64,000 nt of DNA from JAJZVS01 sp963708095 (lineage in GTDB: Bacteria; Pseudomonadota; Alphaproteobacteria; Acetobacterales; Acetobacteraceae), in assembly GCA_963708095.1 (NCBI GenBank), contig OY970182.1:2542001-2606000 (forward strand), in the 5' to 3' direction. The notes under the pieces are model-generated. The model was given only the letters and a program-made list of their open reading frames with translations. It ran no database searches and was not told where the DNA came from. Positions 41,665 through 50,226 of the stretch are shown in pieces. A program made the translations under genes and the position numbers. How positions within the stretch are numbered: the stretch's first letter is position 1; the number at the start of each line of letters is the position of its first letter.

Positions 41665-42657
41665 ATGACCGTGGTGGTTGTAACCGGCGCCGGCGCCGGG
41701 GTCGGCAGGGCGACCGCCCGTGCATTTGCCCGCCGTGGCTGCGACGTCGGCGTGATCTCCCGCGATCCCGAACGGCTCGAAAGCGCCGCGGCCGAGTTGC
41801 GCGCGCTCGGCGTACGTGCCTTCCCCGCACCCGCCGATGTCGCGGACCCGGACGCGCTCGACCATGCCGCCTCGGCGATCGAGGCCGATCTCGGCCCGAT
41901 CGACGTCTGGGTGAACGAGGCGATGGCAACGATCTTCGCCCCGGTCTGCGCGATCGAGCCCGCCGAATACCGGCGCGCCACGGAGGTAACGTACCTCGGC
42001 ACGGTGTTCGGTGTGCAGGCTGCGCTCAAGCGGATGAGGCCGCGTGGCCACGGGACCATCATCAACGTCGGTTCGGCGCTCGCCTACCGGTCAGTGCCGC
42101 TGCAATCGGCCTATTGCGGCGCCAAGTCGGCGATCCGCGGCTTCACCGACAGCCTGCGCAGCGAACTGATGCACGAGGGGCTGGATATTCGCCTCACCAT
42201 GGTGCACCTGCCAGCGGTGAATACGCCGCAATTCGACTGGGCGCTGAACCGGATGGGCCGCCGCCCGCAGCCGGTACCGCCGATCTACGAGCCGGAGGTG
42301 GCCGCCCGCGCCATCGTGTTCGCCGCCTTCCATCCAAGGCGCGAAATCTGGGTCGGCCTGCCGACGGTCGTTGCGATCCTGGCGAACCGGATCGCGCCCG
42401 GCCTCGCCGATCGCTACCTGGCGTCCCACGGCTATTCGGGTCAGTTGACGAACGAGCCCGCGCCGGCGGACGCACCGGCGAACCTGTTCGAACCCGTGGC
42501 GGGAAATTATGGCGCCCGCGGCCGGTTCAGCGCGCGGTCACGCGACACCAGCCTGGAAATGTTCACCGACCGCCATAAGACCGGCGCATGGCTGGCAGTG
42601 GCGGCGGTCGGCCTGTTGGCGGCGGCGCACCTGCTCGCCCGCAAATACGATGTCTGA
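41665..42657 (+). CDS. SDR family oxidoreductase with C-terminal membrane helix
   Basis: A 330-residue short-chain dehydrogenase. Cofactor motif VTGAGAGVGRATARAFARRG, NAG-equivalent VNEAMATIFAPV, catalytic Ser in NVGSALAYRS and YxxxK in QSAYCGAKSAIRGF. Compared with a typical 250-residue SDR it carries about 80 extra residues, ending in a hydrophobic helix (GAWLAVAAVGLLAAAHLLA), so it is probably anchored in the inner membrane by its C-terminus. The substrate is unknown. DoxX follows 70 bases downstream. Confidence 0.9.
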   Translation: MTVVVVTGAGAGVGRATARAFARRGCDVGVISRDPERLESAAAELRALGVRAFPAPADVADPDALDHAASAIEADLGPIDVWVNEAMATIFAPVCAIEPAEYRRATEVTYLGTVFGVQAALKRMRPRGHGTIINVGSALAYRSVPLQSAYCGAKSAIRGFTDSLRSELMHEGLDIRLTMVHLPAVNTPQFDWALNRMGRRPQPVPPIYEPEVAARAIVFAAFHPRREIWVGLPTVVAILANRIAPGLADRYLASHGYSGQLTNEPAPADAPANLFEPVAGNYGARGRFSARSRDTSLEMFTDRHKTGAWLAVAAVGLLAAAHLLARKYDV

Positions 42658-42727
42658 CCGCCGCCCGCGCCTGGGGCCCGGAGCGTGCCGAGGGCGCAGC
42701 AAGGATCGTTCGCGGGGAGGATTGTAG

Positions 42728-43180
42728 ATGCTCGTGATCCTCGGCGTCCGCTATCTGCTGGTCGTGCTGTTTTTTCCGTTCAGCGCGCTCGACAAGATCA
42801 TCAACTTCCGCGGCGCCGTCGGCCAGGCGGAGACGATGTTCCCGCCGGCCCTCGCGACCGGGTCGATCCTGGCCGGGCTGTTCATCGAGATCGTCATGCC
42901 GCTCGGGATCCTGACCGGCACGGCCGATCGGCTCGCGGCGTTGATCCTGGCGCTCTATTGCGTCGCCACCGCGATCCTGTTCAAGCAGTTCTGGCGCCCG
43001 GGCGACTTCTGGCATCGCGGCGACAGCAAGGGACGCGACCTGTTCTGGGACTTCCTCAAGAACTTCTCGCTCGCCGGCGGCTTCCTGCTGATTACCTTCG
43101 GCACCACGGTGCACGGTATGCATGCGTTCGTCGGGCATCCGTTCGGTTCCACCCATCCCTACGCGTTTCATGGCAGCTAG
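42728..43180 (+). CDS. DoxX family membrane protein
   Basis: A 150-residue protein with four hydrophobic helices, beginning VILGVRYLLVVLFFPFSALDKIINF, with IEIVMPLGILTGTADRLAALILALYCVATAILFKQFW in the middle. This is the DoxX fold, often linked to thiosulfate:quinone oxidoreductase or stress proteins, here without such partners. ATG 42728 follows GGGGAGG. The C-terminus overlaps or abuts the next ORF (possible ATG 43170 or 43185). Confidence 0.87.
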   Translation: MLVILGVRYLLVVLFFPFSALDKIINFRGAVGQAETMFPPALATGSILAGLFIEIVMPLGILTGTADRLAALILALYCVATAILFKQFWRPGDFWHRGDSKGRDLFWDFLKNFSLAGGFLLITFGTTVHGMHAFVGHPFGSTHPYAFHGS

Positions 43181-43184
43181 CGCG

Positions 43185-43631
43185 ATGTCGGACACGCCTC
43201 CCCGCGTACCCTACTGGCATCTCTGGACCGACGCAGGCGGCGTCAGCCACCAGACACGTTGCGCGCTGAGCCACTTCGTCATGGCGGCGATGGGCGCCGG
43301 CGCCGCGCCGCAATGGCAGGGCACCAAGACCCACGACGGCATGACGGTCATGGTGACGGTCCAGCCCGTCGGCTGGGTAGGCGAATGGCACGAGAATCCG
43401 CGACCGCAATGGATCATTCCCCTCTCAGGTCGATGGTTTGTTGAATCGATGGACGGAACCGTGGTGGAGATGGGGCCGGGCGAGCTTTCGCTCGGCGAGG
43501 ACCAGAACACGCGGCCCACGCACGGGCGGACGGGCCATCGATCGGGCACCGTCGGCGACGCGCCCGCCGTACTCATGGTCGTCCAGTTCGACACGCCGCC
43601 GACGATCGACCGGCCCTGTCGCTTTTCATGA
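43185..43631 (+). CDS. Cupin-like hypothetical protein
   Basis: A 148-residue protein resembling small cupins: PQWQGTKTHDGMTVMVTVQPVGWVGEWHENPRPQWIIPLSGRWFVESMDGTVVEMGPGELSLGEDQNT, with the beta-barrel glycines and turn, and histidines and glutamates that could bind a metal. No specific family is certain. The start is either ATG 43185 or ATG 43170, which would overlap the DoxX stop. It lies 31 bases before the gluconolactonase-like gene, with a near-duplicate 17/18-base sequence at its 3' end (43621-43655). Confidence 0.7.
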   Translation: MSDTPPRVPYWHLWTDAGGVSHQTRCALSHFVMAAMGAGAAPQWQGTKTHDGMTVMVTVQPVGWVGEWHENPRPQWIIPLSGRWFVESMDGTVVEMGPGELSLGEDQNTRPTHGRTGHRSGTVGDAPAVLMVVQFDTPPTIDRPCRFS

Positions 43632-43662
43632 ACGGGCCGCTTTTCATGACGGGCCGCATCAC

Positions 43663-44568
43663 GTGACGAGCCCCGTCGTCATCGATCCGCGCTTCCGCCG
43701 CTACGTCCTCGACAACGCGGTCCTGGAGGAACTGGCGAGCGGGTTCCGCTGGATCGAGGGCCCGGTATGGATCGGCGATGCCGACTGCCTGTTGTTCCAG
43801 GACCTGCCGCGCAACCGCACCATGCGCTGGAGCGAGGATCACGGCGTCTCAGTGTTCCGTGCGCCGTCCGATTACGCGAACGGCCAGACACGGGACCGCC
43901 AGGGCCGCCTGATCGCCTGCTCCCACCACGGCCGCTGCCTCTATCGCACCGAGCATGACGGGCGGGTGACCCGGCTCGTCACCCACCACGCCGGCAAGCG
44001 GCTCAATGCGCCGAACGACGTGGTGGTGAAATCCGACGGCAGCATCTGGTTCTCCGACCCGCTGTACGGATTGCTGACCGATTACGAGGGCGGCCGGCAG
44101 ACCTCCGAGCAGCCGCCGGCCTTGTATCGGTTCGATCCCGAAAGCGGCGAGATCGCGGTGATGGCGGACGATTTCGACGGGCCGAACGGGCTTGCCTTCT
44201 CGCCCGACGAACGCCGCCTTTATGTCGCGGAAACCGGCGACCAGTCGCAACCGGACCCGCGCCAGTACATCCGCGTCTTCGATATCGGTGCCGACGGCAG
44301 GACCCTCCATGGCGGCGACATCTTCCACAAGATCGCGCCCGGCTATGCCGACGGTTTCCGTGTCGATGAAGATGGCAACCTTTGGAGCAGCGCCGCCGAC
44401 GGCGTGCACTGCATCGCGCCCGACGGTACCCTGCTGGGCAAGATCCCGATCCCGCACCGCGTTTCCAACCTGACCTTCGGCGGGCTGCACAAGAACCGGT
44501 TGTTCATCGGCGGGTCGCACACGTTGTACGCGATCTTCGTCAACACCCGTGGGGTGCAGACGCCATGA
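43663..44568 (+). CDS. SMP-30/gluconolactonase family protein
   Basis: A 301-residue six-bladed beta-propeller. Family motifs are GFRWIEGPVWIGDADCLLFQD, NGQTRDRQGRLIACSHHGRCLYR, LNAPNDVVVKSDGSIWFSDPLYGL and GPNGLAFSPDERRLYVAETG, with a DGFRVDEDGNLWSSAADGVHC blade near the end. The Asn/Asp metal-binding pattern suggests a lactonase hydrolysing sugar lactones. It starts at GTG 43663; an internal ATG start would cut the first conserved strands. Its stop overlaps the VOC gene start (ATGA). Confidence 0.9.
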   Translation: MTSPVVIDPRFRRYVLDNAVLEELASGFRWIEGPVWIGDADCLLFQDLPRNRTMRWSEDHGVSVFRAPSDYANGQTRDRQGRLIACSHHGRCLYRTEHDGRVTRLVTHHAGKRLNAPNDVVVKSDGSIWFSDPLYGLLTDYEGGRQTSEQPPALYRFDPESGEIAVMADDFDGPNGLAFSPDERRLYVAETGDQSQPDPRQYIRVFDIGADGRTLHGGDIFHKIAPGYADGFRVDEDGNLWSSAADGVHCIAPDGTLLGKIPIPHRVSNLTFGGLHKNRLFIGGSHTLYAIFVNTRGVQTP

Positions 44569-45353
44569 GCCCGCGGCTGCGCGGCGTCGCCCTGCTCTCC
44601 CGCGCGCCCGCTGCCCTGGCGCGGTTCTACGTGCACGGCCTGGGGTTCACCGCCAAGGCGGCGCCCGGCCCGGGCGGGCTGACCCTGAGCCTCGGGACCG
44701 AGCAGGTCCGTCTCATTGCCGCGGCCGCATCGGCTGCGGCATATCCGATCCCGCGTGCGAGCAACGACCCGTGGTTCCAGCATATCGCCATCGTCGTGAC
44801 CGACATGCAGGATGCTTACCGTCGCGCGCTGGAGCACGGCGCAGTGCCGATTTCCATCGGCGGTCCGCAACGCCTGCCGGACAGCTCCGGCGGGGTCACC
44901 GCCTTCAAGTTCCGCGACCCCGAGGGCCATCCGCTGGAACTGCTGGAATTTCCCCCCACCACCTGCCCCGCCTGCTGGCGCGGACGCGGCGGCAGCGATC
45001 CCTGCATCGGGATCGACCATTCCGCGATCGTCGTGGCCGATACGGCGCGCAGCCTTCGCTTCTATGCGACGTTCGGCTTCGCGCCCACGGGCGGCTCGCT
45101 CAACCGCGGCCCGGAACAGGCGGCGCTGGACGGTCTGGCCGATCCGCTGGTGGCGGTCACCGCGCTCGGCATGCCCGGAAGCGGACCGCCGCACCTCGAA
45201 CTGCTCGACTACCGCGCACCGGCGCCGGCACACCCCGGGGTGGCATGGGCGGCGGGCGACATCGCCGCAACACGTCTACTGCTGGAGGGGGCGGCGCCGG
45301 GGCTGCTGCGCGACCCCGACGGGCACTTCATCACGCCCGCAGCCGTTCCTTGA
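44565..45353 (+). CDS. VOC (glyoxalase/bleomycin resistance) superfamily protein, two domains
   Basis: A 262-residue protein built from two vicinal-oxygen-chelate modules: FYVHGLGFTAKAAPGPG, QHIAIVVTDMQDAYRRALEHG and FRDPEGHPLELLEFPP in the first, and IDHSAIVVADTARSLRFYATFGFAP, then HLELLDYRA in the second. The fold suggests an extradiol-dioxygenase or isomerase-like metalloenzyme. Overlaps the SMP-30-like stop by four bases. The 3' end runs 23 bases into the convergent GMC oxidoreductase gene. Confidence 0.87.
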   Translation: MSPRLRGVALLSRAPAALARFYVHGLGFTAKAAPGPGGLTLSLGTEQVRLIAAAASAAAYPIPRASNDPWFQHIAIVVTDMQDAYRRALEHGAVPISIGGPQRLPDSSGGVTAFKFRDPEGHPLELLEFPPTTCPACWRGRGGSDPCIGIDHSAIVVADTARSLRFYATFGFAPTGGSLNRGPEQAALDGLADPLVAVTALGMPGSGPPHLELLDYRAPAPAHPGVAWAAGDIAATRLLLEGAAPGLLRDPDGHFITPAAVP

Positions 45354-46902
45354 TCCGATCGGCCACGCGCAACGCGTTGGCAATGATCGTCAGGGTCGGG
45401 TTCACCGCGCCGATCGAGGGGAAGAAACTGGCGTCGGTGAGATAGAGATTGTCGACCTCATGCGCCTTGCAGTCGAGGTCAAGCACCGATTGCGCCGGAT
45501 CGGTGCCGAAACGCGCGGTGCCGGCCTGGTGCGCGGTGCCGCCCAAGGGGATGTTCTTGCCGAGGTAGAGCGAGCGTTCGAGCAGCGCGAGATGCGGCGC
45601 CGCCTTCTTCAGCGCCAGCTCCAGCTTCCGCTTCAGCCGCCGATGCGCCTCGAGCCCGGTCGGTTCGAGGTCGAGGAACACGCGCCCGTCGCGATGCAGG
45701 CTGACCCGGTTCTCCGGCCGCGGCAGATCCTCCCCGGACAGCCAAAAATCCATCGAGTGGCGCGCCATCGTCTCGAACGGCAGCTCGGGTGTGAATCCGA
45801 GCCAGGCGGGCAGAGTCTCACCGCGGATCTGATCGGCATGCGAGGTCGCACACATCTGGATCAGACCGAGCGGGAATTCGGAATCCGGGGCGCCGAAATA
45901 ATAGTCGCTCACCGCCAGGGTCTTCTGGAACACCGTCTCGTTCGCCTGGCGCAGCACCGCCATCAGCACCGACTGGTTATGGCGCATGTAGTTGCGCCCC
46001 ACCTGGTCCGATCCGTTGGCGAGCCCGTTCGGATGGGCGTCGTTCGCCGAGCGCAGCAACAGCAAGGCCGAGCTCAGCGCACCGCACGCCACCACGACGA
46101 TATCCGCCGAGTAGCGTTCCTCCGCCCCGCCGCGCGTGACCTTGACGGCGGTGACGCTGCGACCCTGCGGATCGGTCTCCAGCGCGCCGACATAGGCGCC
46201 GGTCAGCAGGGTCACGTTGTCATGCCGTGCCAGCATCGGGTCGATGCCGACGACCTGGGCATCCGCCTTGCCGTTCAGCAGGCAGGGGAAGCCGTCGAAC
46301 GCGTCGCAGCGGATGCAGATGCTGGTGGGGGTCGGCTTGCCGTTCTTCTCGTCGAGCAGGATGCCGAGCGGGAGATGGAACGGATGCAGGCCGTCGCGGC
46401 GGAAACTCGCCGCCAGTTCCTCGATGCGCAGCTCGTGGCTCACGGGCGGATGCGGAAATGCCCCGCTCGACCAGGGCTCGTTCGGGTCTTCGCCGCGCTG
46501 GCCGTGGACGTGGAACAGGCGCTCGGCGTCGGCGTAGTAGGGCTCGAACACATCGTATTTCAGCGGCCATTCGGGCGAGATCCCGTCCTGGTGGCGGACC
46601 GTGCCGAAATCCTGCTCGCGCAGGCGGAACAGGGCCGCGCCGTAGACCTTCGAGTTGCCGCCGACGAAATAATGCAGGCCGGGATGGAAGCTCTCGCCCT
46701 TGCGGTTGTACCAGATTTCCGACGTCTGGTATTTCGCATCGACGAACACGGTCCGGGAGTCCCAGTTCTCGCGACCGCGCGGCAGGTAGTCCCCCCGCTC
46801 CAGGATCAGGATGCGCTTGCCGGTCGGCGCCAGCCGCTGCGCGAGCGACGCCCCGCCGGGGCCCGTGCCGACAACGATGATGTCGTAGTGATCCCGCTCC
46901 AT
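45331..46902 (-). CDS. GMC-family flavoprotein oxidoreductase
   Basis: A 523-residue glucose-methanol-choline type oxidoreductase. FAD motif DIIVVGTGPGGASLAQRLAPTGKRILILERG, then YFVGGNSKVYGAALFRL, NYMRHNQSVLM and the C-terminal FFPSIGAVNPTLTIIANALRVADRI. The catalytic His pair region is in HQAGTARFGTDP. A cysteine-containing ICIRCDAFDGFPCLLNGKADA stretch is typical of a subgroup that may pair with electron-transfer partners. No partner subunit is adjacent. ATG 46902 was chosen; upstream frame belongs to intergenic DNA. Confidence 0.9.
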   Translation of the reverse strand: MERDHYDIIVVGTGPGGASLAQRLAPTGKRILILERGDYLPRGRENWDSRTVFVDAKYQTSEIWYNRKGESFHPGLHYFVGGNSKVYGAALFRLREQDFGTVRHQDGISPEWPLKYDVFEPYYADAERLFHVHGQRGEDPNEPWSSGAFPHPPVSHELRIEELAASFRRDGLHPFHLPLGILLDEKNGKPTPTSICIRCDAFDGFPCLLNGKADAQVVGIDPMLARHDNVTLLTGAYVGALETDPQGRSVTAVKVTRGGAEERYSADIVVVACGALSSALLLLRSANDAHPNGLANGSDQVGRNYMRHNQSVLMAVLRQANETVFQKTLAVSDYYFGAPDSEFPLGLIQMCATSHADQIRGETLPAWLGFTPELPFETMARHSMDFWLSGEDLPRPENRVSLHRDGRVFLDLEPTGLEAHRRLKRKLELALKKAAPHLALLERSLYLGKNIPLGGTAHQAGTARFGTDPAQSVLDLDCKAHEVDNLYLTDASFFPSIGAVNPTLTIIANALRVADRIKERLRA

Positions 46903-47149
46903 GCCGCTTTCATACCTGTCTGAACCGAGGTCCGACATGGGCATGACGGCCGGGGGCATGAAGGCTGATCCGGAGGCGCTTGGGGCGCGCCAACCAGCTT
47001 CACGGTGTTGTGCGGCGAGACGCCCCGCGGGGGCACGGAAGCCGGCCCCTGCCGAACGGCGGGCCCGGCCGGCGCGAGGCCTGCAAGCGCTGCGCTTCCC
47101 GGCCCGGATGCTATATTCGCTCGTACTCACCCCTGCAGGAGAGACCCGG

Positions 47150-47638
47150 ATGTCCCCCCACGCCACCCGCAACGATCTGAAGGCCAACGCCAAGAAAGCC
47201 TCCATCGCCGTGCTGAACGGGTTGGTCGCGGACAGCATCGATCTCGCGTTGGCGACCAAGCAGGCCCATTGGAACCTGAAGGGTCCCGGCTTCATCGCCG
47301 TGCACGAAATGCTGGACGGGTTCCGCACCCAGCTCGACGGCCATGTGGACACGATGTCGGAGCGGGTGGTGCAGCTCGGCGGCACCGCGCTCGGCACCAC
47401 CCAGGAAGTAGCCGGGCGCACCAGCCTGCCGCCCTACCCGACGGATATCGTCGCGATCGACGCACATCTGCGGGCGCTGATCGACCGCTACGCGCCGGTG
47501 GCGAACAAGATGCGCGCCGCGATCGACGAGACATCGGAAGCGGGGGATGCGGATACCGCGGACATCCTGACCGCAGCGTCACGCGACCTCGACAAGGCGC
47601 TGTGGTTCCTGGAGGCGCACCAGCCGAAGGCGGGCTGA
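47150..47638 (+). CDS. dps: Dps-like DNA-protection ferritin
   Basis: A 162-residue ferritin-fold protein: KQAHWNLKGPGFIAVHEMLDGF and HVDTMSERVVQLGGTALGTTQ include the ferroxidase His, Asp and Glu residues of Dps. Dps forms a 12-mer that stores iron oxidised by hydrogen peroxide and binds DNA under stress. The N-terminus is moderately basic (NDLKANAKKAS). ATG 47150 follows GGAGAG. A hairpin follows at 47669, convergent with the GlcD-like gene. Confidence 0.93.
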   Translation: MSPHATRNDLKANAKKASIAVLNGLVADSIDLALATKQAHWNLKGPGFIAVHEMLDGFRTQLDGHVDTMSERVVQLGGTALGTTQEVAGRTSLPPYPTDIVAIDAHLRALIDRYAPVANKMRAAIDETSEAGDADTADILTAASRDLDKALWFLEAHQPKAG

Positions 47639-47668
47639 CCCGCTCCGGACCGGACGTCGGACACAGGG

Positions 47669-47689
47669 CCGAGGGGCAACGTCCCTCGG
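47669..47689. terminator. Hairpin between dps and GlcD-like gene
   Basis: Seven-base arms CCGAGGG (47669-47675) and CCCTCGG (47683-47689), followed by TCTTGCC. Located between convergent genes, so likely serves both. Confidence 0.55.
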
Positions 47690-47720
47690 TCTTGCCGCCC
47701 TGACCTCGGCGCGGCCCGGA

Positions 47721-49103
47721 TCAGTTCAGGAACATCTTCCCCGGGTTCATCACCCCGCGCGGATCGAGCGTCTGCTTGATCGCGCGCATCACCCCCAGCG
47801 CCTCCGCGCCGTGTTCCTGCTCCAGGAACTCCCGCTTGCCGATGCCGACGCCGTGCTCGCCGCTGCACGAGCCGCCCAGCGCCAGAGCGCGCGCCACGAT
47901 CTTCTTGTCGAGCGCCCACGCCCGCGCCAGCCCCTCGGCGCCCGGGGGCACCAGGATCACGGTGTGGAAATTGCCGTCGCCGACATGGCCCACCACGGCG
48001 GCGGTCACGCCCGATGCGGCGATGTCGGCCTTGGTCCCCAGCACCGCCTCGGCCAGCGCCGAGATCGGCACGATCGAGTCCGTCGTCAGCCCCTGGTAGC
48101 CCGGTTTCAGCGCCAGCGCCGCCCACAGCGCATCGTGGCGCGCCTGCCAGAGCTTCGCCCGCTCGGCCGGATCGGTCGCCCAGCGGAAACCCTGCGCGCC
48201 GTAGTCGCGCGCGATCGCCTCCGCCTGGCCGGCCTGCTCGGCGACCGAGGCCTCGGTGCCGTGGAACTCGAAGAACAGGGTCGGCCTGGCTTCCAGGCCG
48301 GTGAGCTTCGAGTAGGCGATGCAGGCGGCCATCTGCACCTCGTCCAGGAACTCGATGCGCGCGACCGGAATGCCCGACTGCATCACCGTGATGACCGTCT
48401 CCACCGCGGCGCGCAGGTCGTCGAACTGGCAGGTGGCGGAGGAAATCGCCTCCGGAATGCCGTGCAACCGCAGCCCCACTTCGGTGATCACCCCCAACGT
48501 GCCTTCGGAACCGATGAACAGCCTTGTCAGGTCGTAGCCGGTCGCGGATTTGCGCACCCGTCCCCCGGTGCGGATCACCCGCCCGTCGGCCAGCGCCACC
48601 GTCAGCCCCAGCACGTTCTCCCGGATCGTGCCGTAGCGCACCGCGTTGGTGCCGGAGGCGCGGGTGGCGCACATCCCGCCCAGGGTGCAGGCCGAGGTGC
48701 CGGGATCGACCGGGAAGAACAGCCCGGCGTCGCGCAGATGGGTGTTGAGCTGCTCGCGGGTGACGCCCGCTTCCACCCGGCAGTCCATGTCCTCCTGGCT
48801 CACCGTCAGGATGCGGGTCATGCGCGACAGGTCGAGCGTGATGCCGCCGCGCACCGGGGTCACGTGGCCCTCCAGCGACGTGCCGGCGCCCCAGGGCGTG
48901 ACGGGGATGGCGTGGGCGTTGCAGAGGGCGAGGATGCGCGCGACCTCGACGGTGGTTTCGACGAAGGCGACCGCATCCGGCAGGTGCGGCGGCTGGGTGT
49001 CCTGGCCGTGCGAGTGGTGCTCGCGCAGGGTGGCGTTGGTGGACAGGCGCTCGCCCAGCAGGTCGCGGGCGGCGGCGATGACGGTTTCGAGTGGGGTGGG
49101 CAT
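47721..49103 (-). CDS. FAD-linked D-2-hydroxyacid dehydrogenase (GlcD/D-lactate dehydrogenase type)
   Basis: A 460-residue PCMH-type flavoprotein. FAD-binding PVTPWGAGTSLEGHVTPVRGG, CRVEAGVTREQLNTHLR, FFPVDPGTSACTLGGMCATRASGTNAVRYGT and the GSEGTLGVITEV loop are typical, and the C-terminal part has HVGDGNFHTVILV and SCSGEHGVGIGKREFL (the cap domain metal His pair). Oxidises glycolate, D-lactate or a related hydroxyacid. I chose ATG 49103; an open frame reaches to the palindrome at 49220 but has no RBS. Neighbouring cofactor subunits (GlcE/GlcF) are absent. Confidence 0.9.
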   Translation of the reverse strand: MPTPLETVIAAARDLLGERLSTNATLREHHSHGQDTQPPHLPDAVAFVETTVEVARILALCNAHAIPVTPWGAGTSLEGHVTPVRGGITLDLSRMTRILTVSQEDMDCRVEAGVTREQLNTHLRDAGLFFPVDPGTSACTLGGMCATRASGTNAVRYGTIRENVLGLTVALADGRVIRTGGRVRKSATGYDLTRLFIGSEGTLGVITEVGLRLHGIPEAISSATCQFDDLRAAVETVITVMQSGIPVARIEFLDEVQMAACIAYSKLTGLEARPTLFFEFHGTEASVAEQAGQAEAIARDYGAQGFRWATDPAERAKLWQARHDALWAALALKPGYQGLTTDSIVPISALAEAVLGTKADIAASGVTAAVVGHVGDGNFHTVILVPPGAEGLARAWALDKKIVARALALGGSCSGEHGVGIGKREFLEQEHGAEALGVMRAIKQTLDPRGVMNPGKMFLN

Positions 49104-49581
49104 GGCGGGCGGGGCTCCGGGACGGTTCTCCGCGGAGGGTTGTAGCCGGGTGGGCGCCGGGAGCAATGGCCGGGGCGGGGGAAGATCGTTCGATGTCGAA
49201 CGATGCTTCACGTGAAGCATTCCTTAGGGTTGGTGAACGCACGCGCGGCCGATGAGATCGGGGTCGGACGGCGGGACGGCGGGCGGGGGTGGGAGAGACC
49301 GGCAGGGGCGGTGCCGGCGGGTTATTTCGATTTGCTCTTATCGAGAAATTTGATGACCGCCGACGGCGGCCTTGTGCGTCGTCGCACCGTCCGGGCCGTC
49401 GTGCCGGCTGCGGCCGGGCGCGCGGTTCGGATCTGCTGGCGCGGTCCCTGCGGTCCCCGCGCCGTCCCGGGGGCTTCCGACGCTGGGGTGGCGCCCCCAG
49501 GGGCGATTATGTGGGGCGGTTTTGTGGGGCGGTTATGTTGTCATATCGTAACAATATGGGCGTACGAATGCCGGCTCCGGT
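49104..49581. other. Intergenic region with two abutting palindromes
   Basis: About 480 bases upstream of the GlcD-like gene with no supported gene. TCGTTCGA/TCGAACGA (49186-49203, two-base spacer) is immediately followed by the perfect palindrome at 49203-49220. The far half contains an AT-rich run (49534-49560). Confidence 0.5.
49203..49220. promoter_or_regulatory. 18-bp palindrome resembling a ParB parS site
   Basis: ATGCTTCACGTGAAGCAT is a perfect palindrome. Its central 16 bases TGCTTCACGTGAAGCA differ from the common parS TGTTTCACGTGAAACA at only two symmetric positions. It lies 100 bases upstream of the GlcD-like gene and could instead be an operator for a dimeric regulator. No parA or parB gene is in this window. 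Confidence 0.45.
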
Positions 49582-50226
49582 CTAGCGGCCGAAAAGCGGT
49601 GGGCGATATCCGAGCGGACCATGCTCCCGGATCGCCGCGGCTTCGGACTGCCGGCGCTTGCGGTCGGGGTCGGGCGCCGCCGCCGGCGCGCGCCGCGGGG
49701 GCGCGGGCGGCAGGGCCTCGGGTGGGGTGATGCCGAACATCCGGCACAGCGGGCGCAGCACCCGCCACAGCCGGGGCGCGGCCGCCAGCAGTTCCATCAT
49801 CTCCGGCTGGGCCAGGAGATAGGCGAATTCGATGCCGGAGGGCACCGTCTCCGGCGCCATCCGCGCCAGCCAGCCAAGGCCTCGGGGCAGGGTCCGGCGC
49901 GGGGCGGCGGGGCGGGCCGGCAGCGTATCTTCCGGCCGCGTATCTTCCGGCCGCGCATCTTCCGGCAGCGGGGCGGGTGCGGCGGGGCGCCGGCGGGACC
50001 GCGCCACCGGGTGGGCGGCGATCGCGGCGAAGCGCTCGGCCGCCTCGGTCAGGCGGTTCCATAGCCGGGCCGCGAGATCCATCACGGCCGGGTGGTTCTC
50101 CATGCCGGCCGCCACCGCTTCGCGCAATCCGCTGATGAAGAGGGCGAAGCGCCCGGCGAGGGCCCAGGCGCTGGTGGTCAGGGGGTCCCTGGTGCTGAGG
50201 GGGGAAGCGGCGGCGGACATGAACAT
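49582..50226 (-). CDS. Hypothetical protein with disordered pentapeptide repeat
   Basis: A 214-residue protein of no recognised function. An N-terminal alpha-helical part (WALAGRFALFISGLREAVAAG and LWNRLTEAAERFAAIAAH) is followed by a Pro/Arg-rich linker with three near-identical pentapeptides (PEDAR PEDTR PEDTL) encoded by three 15-bp repeats at 49923-49967. The C-terminal part contains FAYLLAQPEMMELLAAAPRLWRVLRPLCRMFGI and is basic. Proteins of this type seem confined to acetic-acid-bacterium relatives (recall only). Start ATG 50226 or 50220; neither has a clear ribosome-binding site. Confidence 0.6.
   Translation of the reverse strand: MFMSAAASPLSTRDPLTTSAWALAGRFALFISGLREAVAAGMENHPAVMDLAARLWNRLTEAAERFAAIAAHPVARSRRRPAAPAPLPEDARPEDTRPEDTLPARPAAPRRTLPRGLGWLARMAPETVPSGIEFAYLLAQPEMMELLAAAPRLWRVLRPLCRMFGITPPEALPPAPPRRAPAAAPDPDRKRRQSEAAAIREHGPLGYRPPLFGR
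49923..49967. repeat. Three 15-bp tandem repeats within hypothetical gene
   Basis: GCGTATCTTCCGGCC occurs perfectly twice (49923-49937, 49938-49952) and once with two changes (49953-49967). Reverse complements align with the 15-bp units at 4484-4513, mostly by transitions. Confidence 0.75.
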
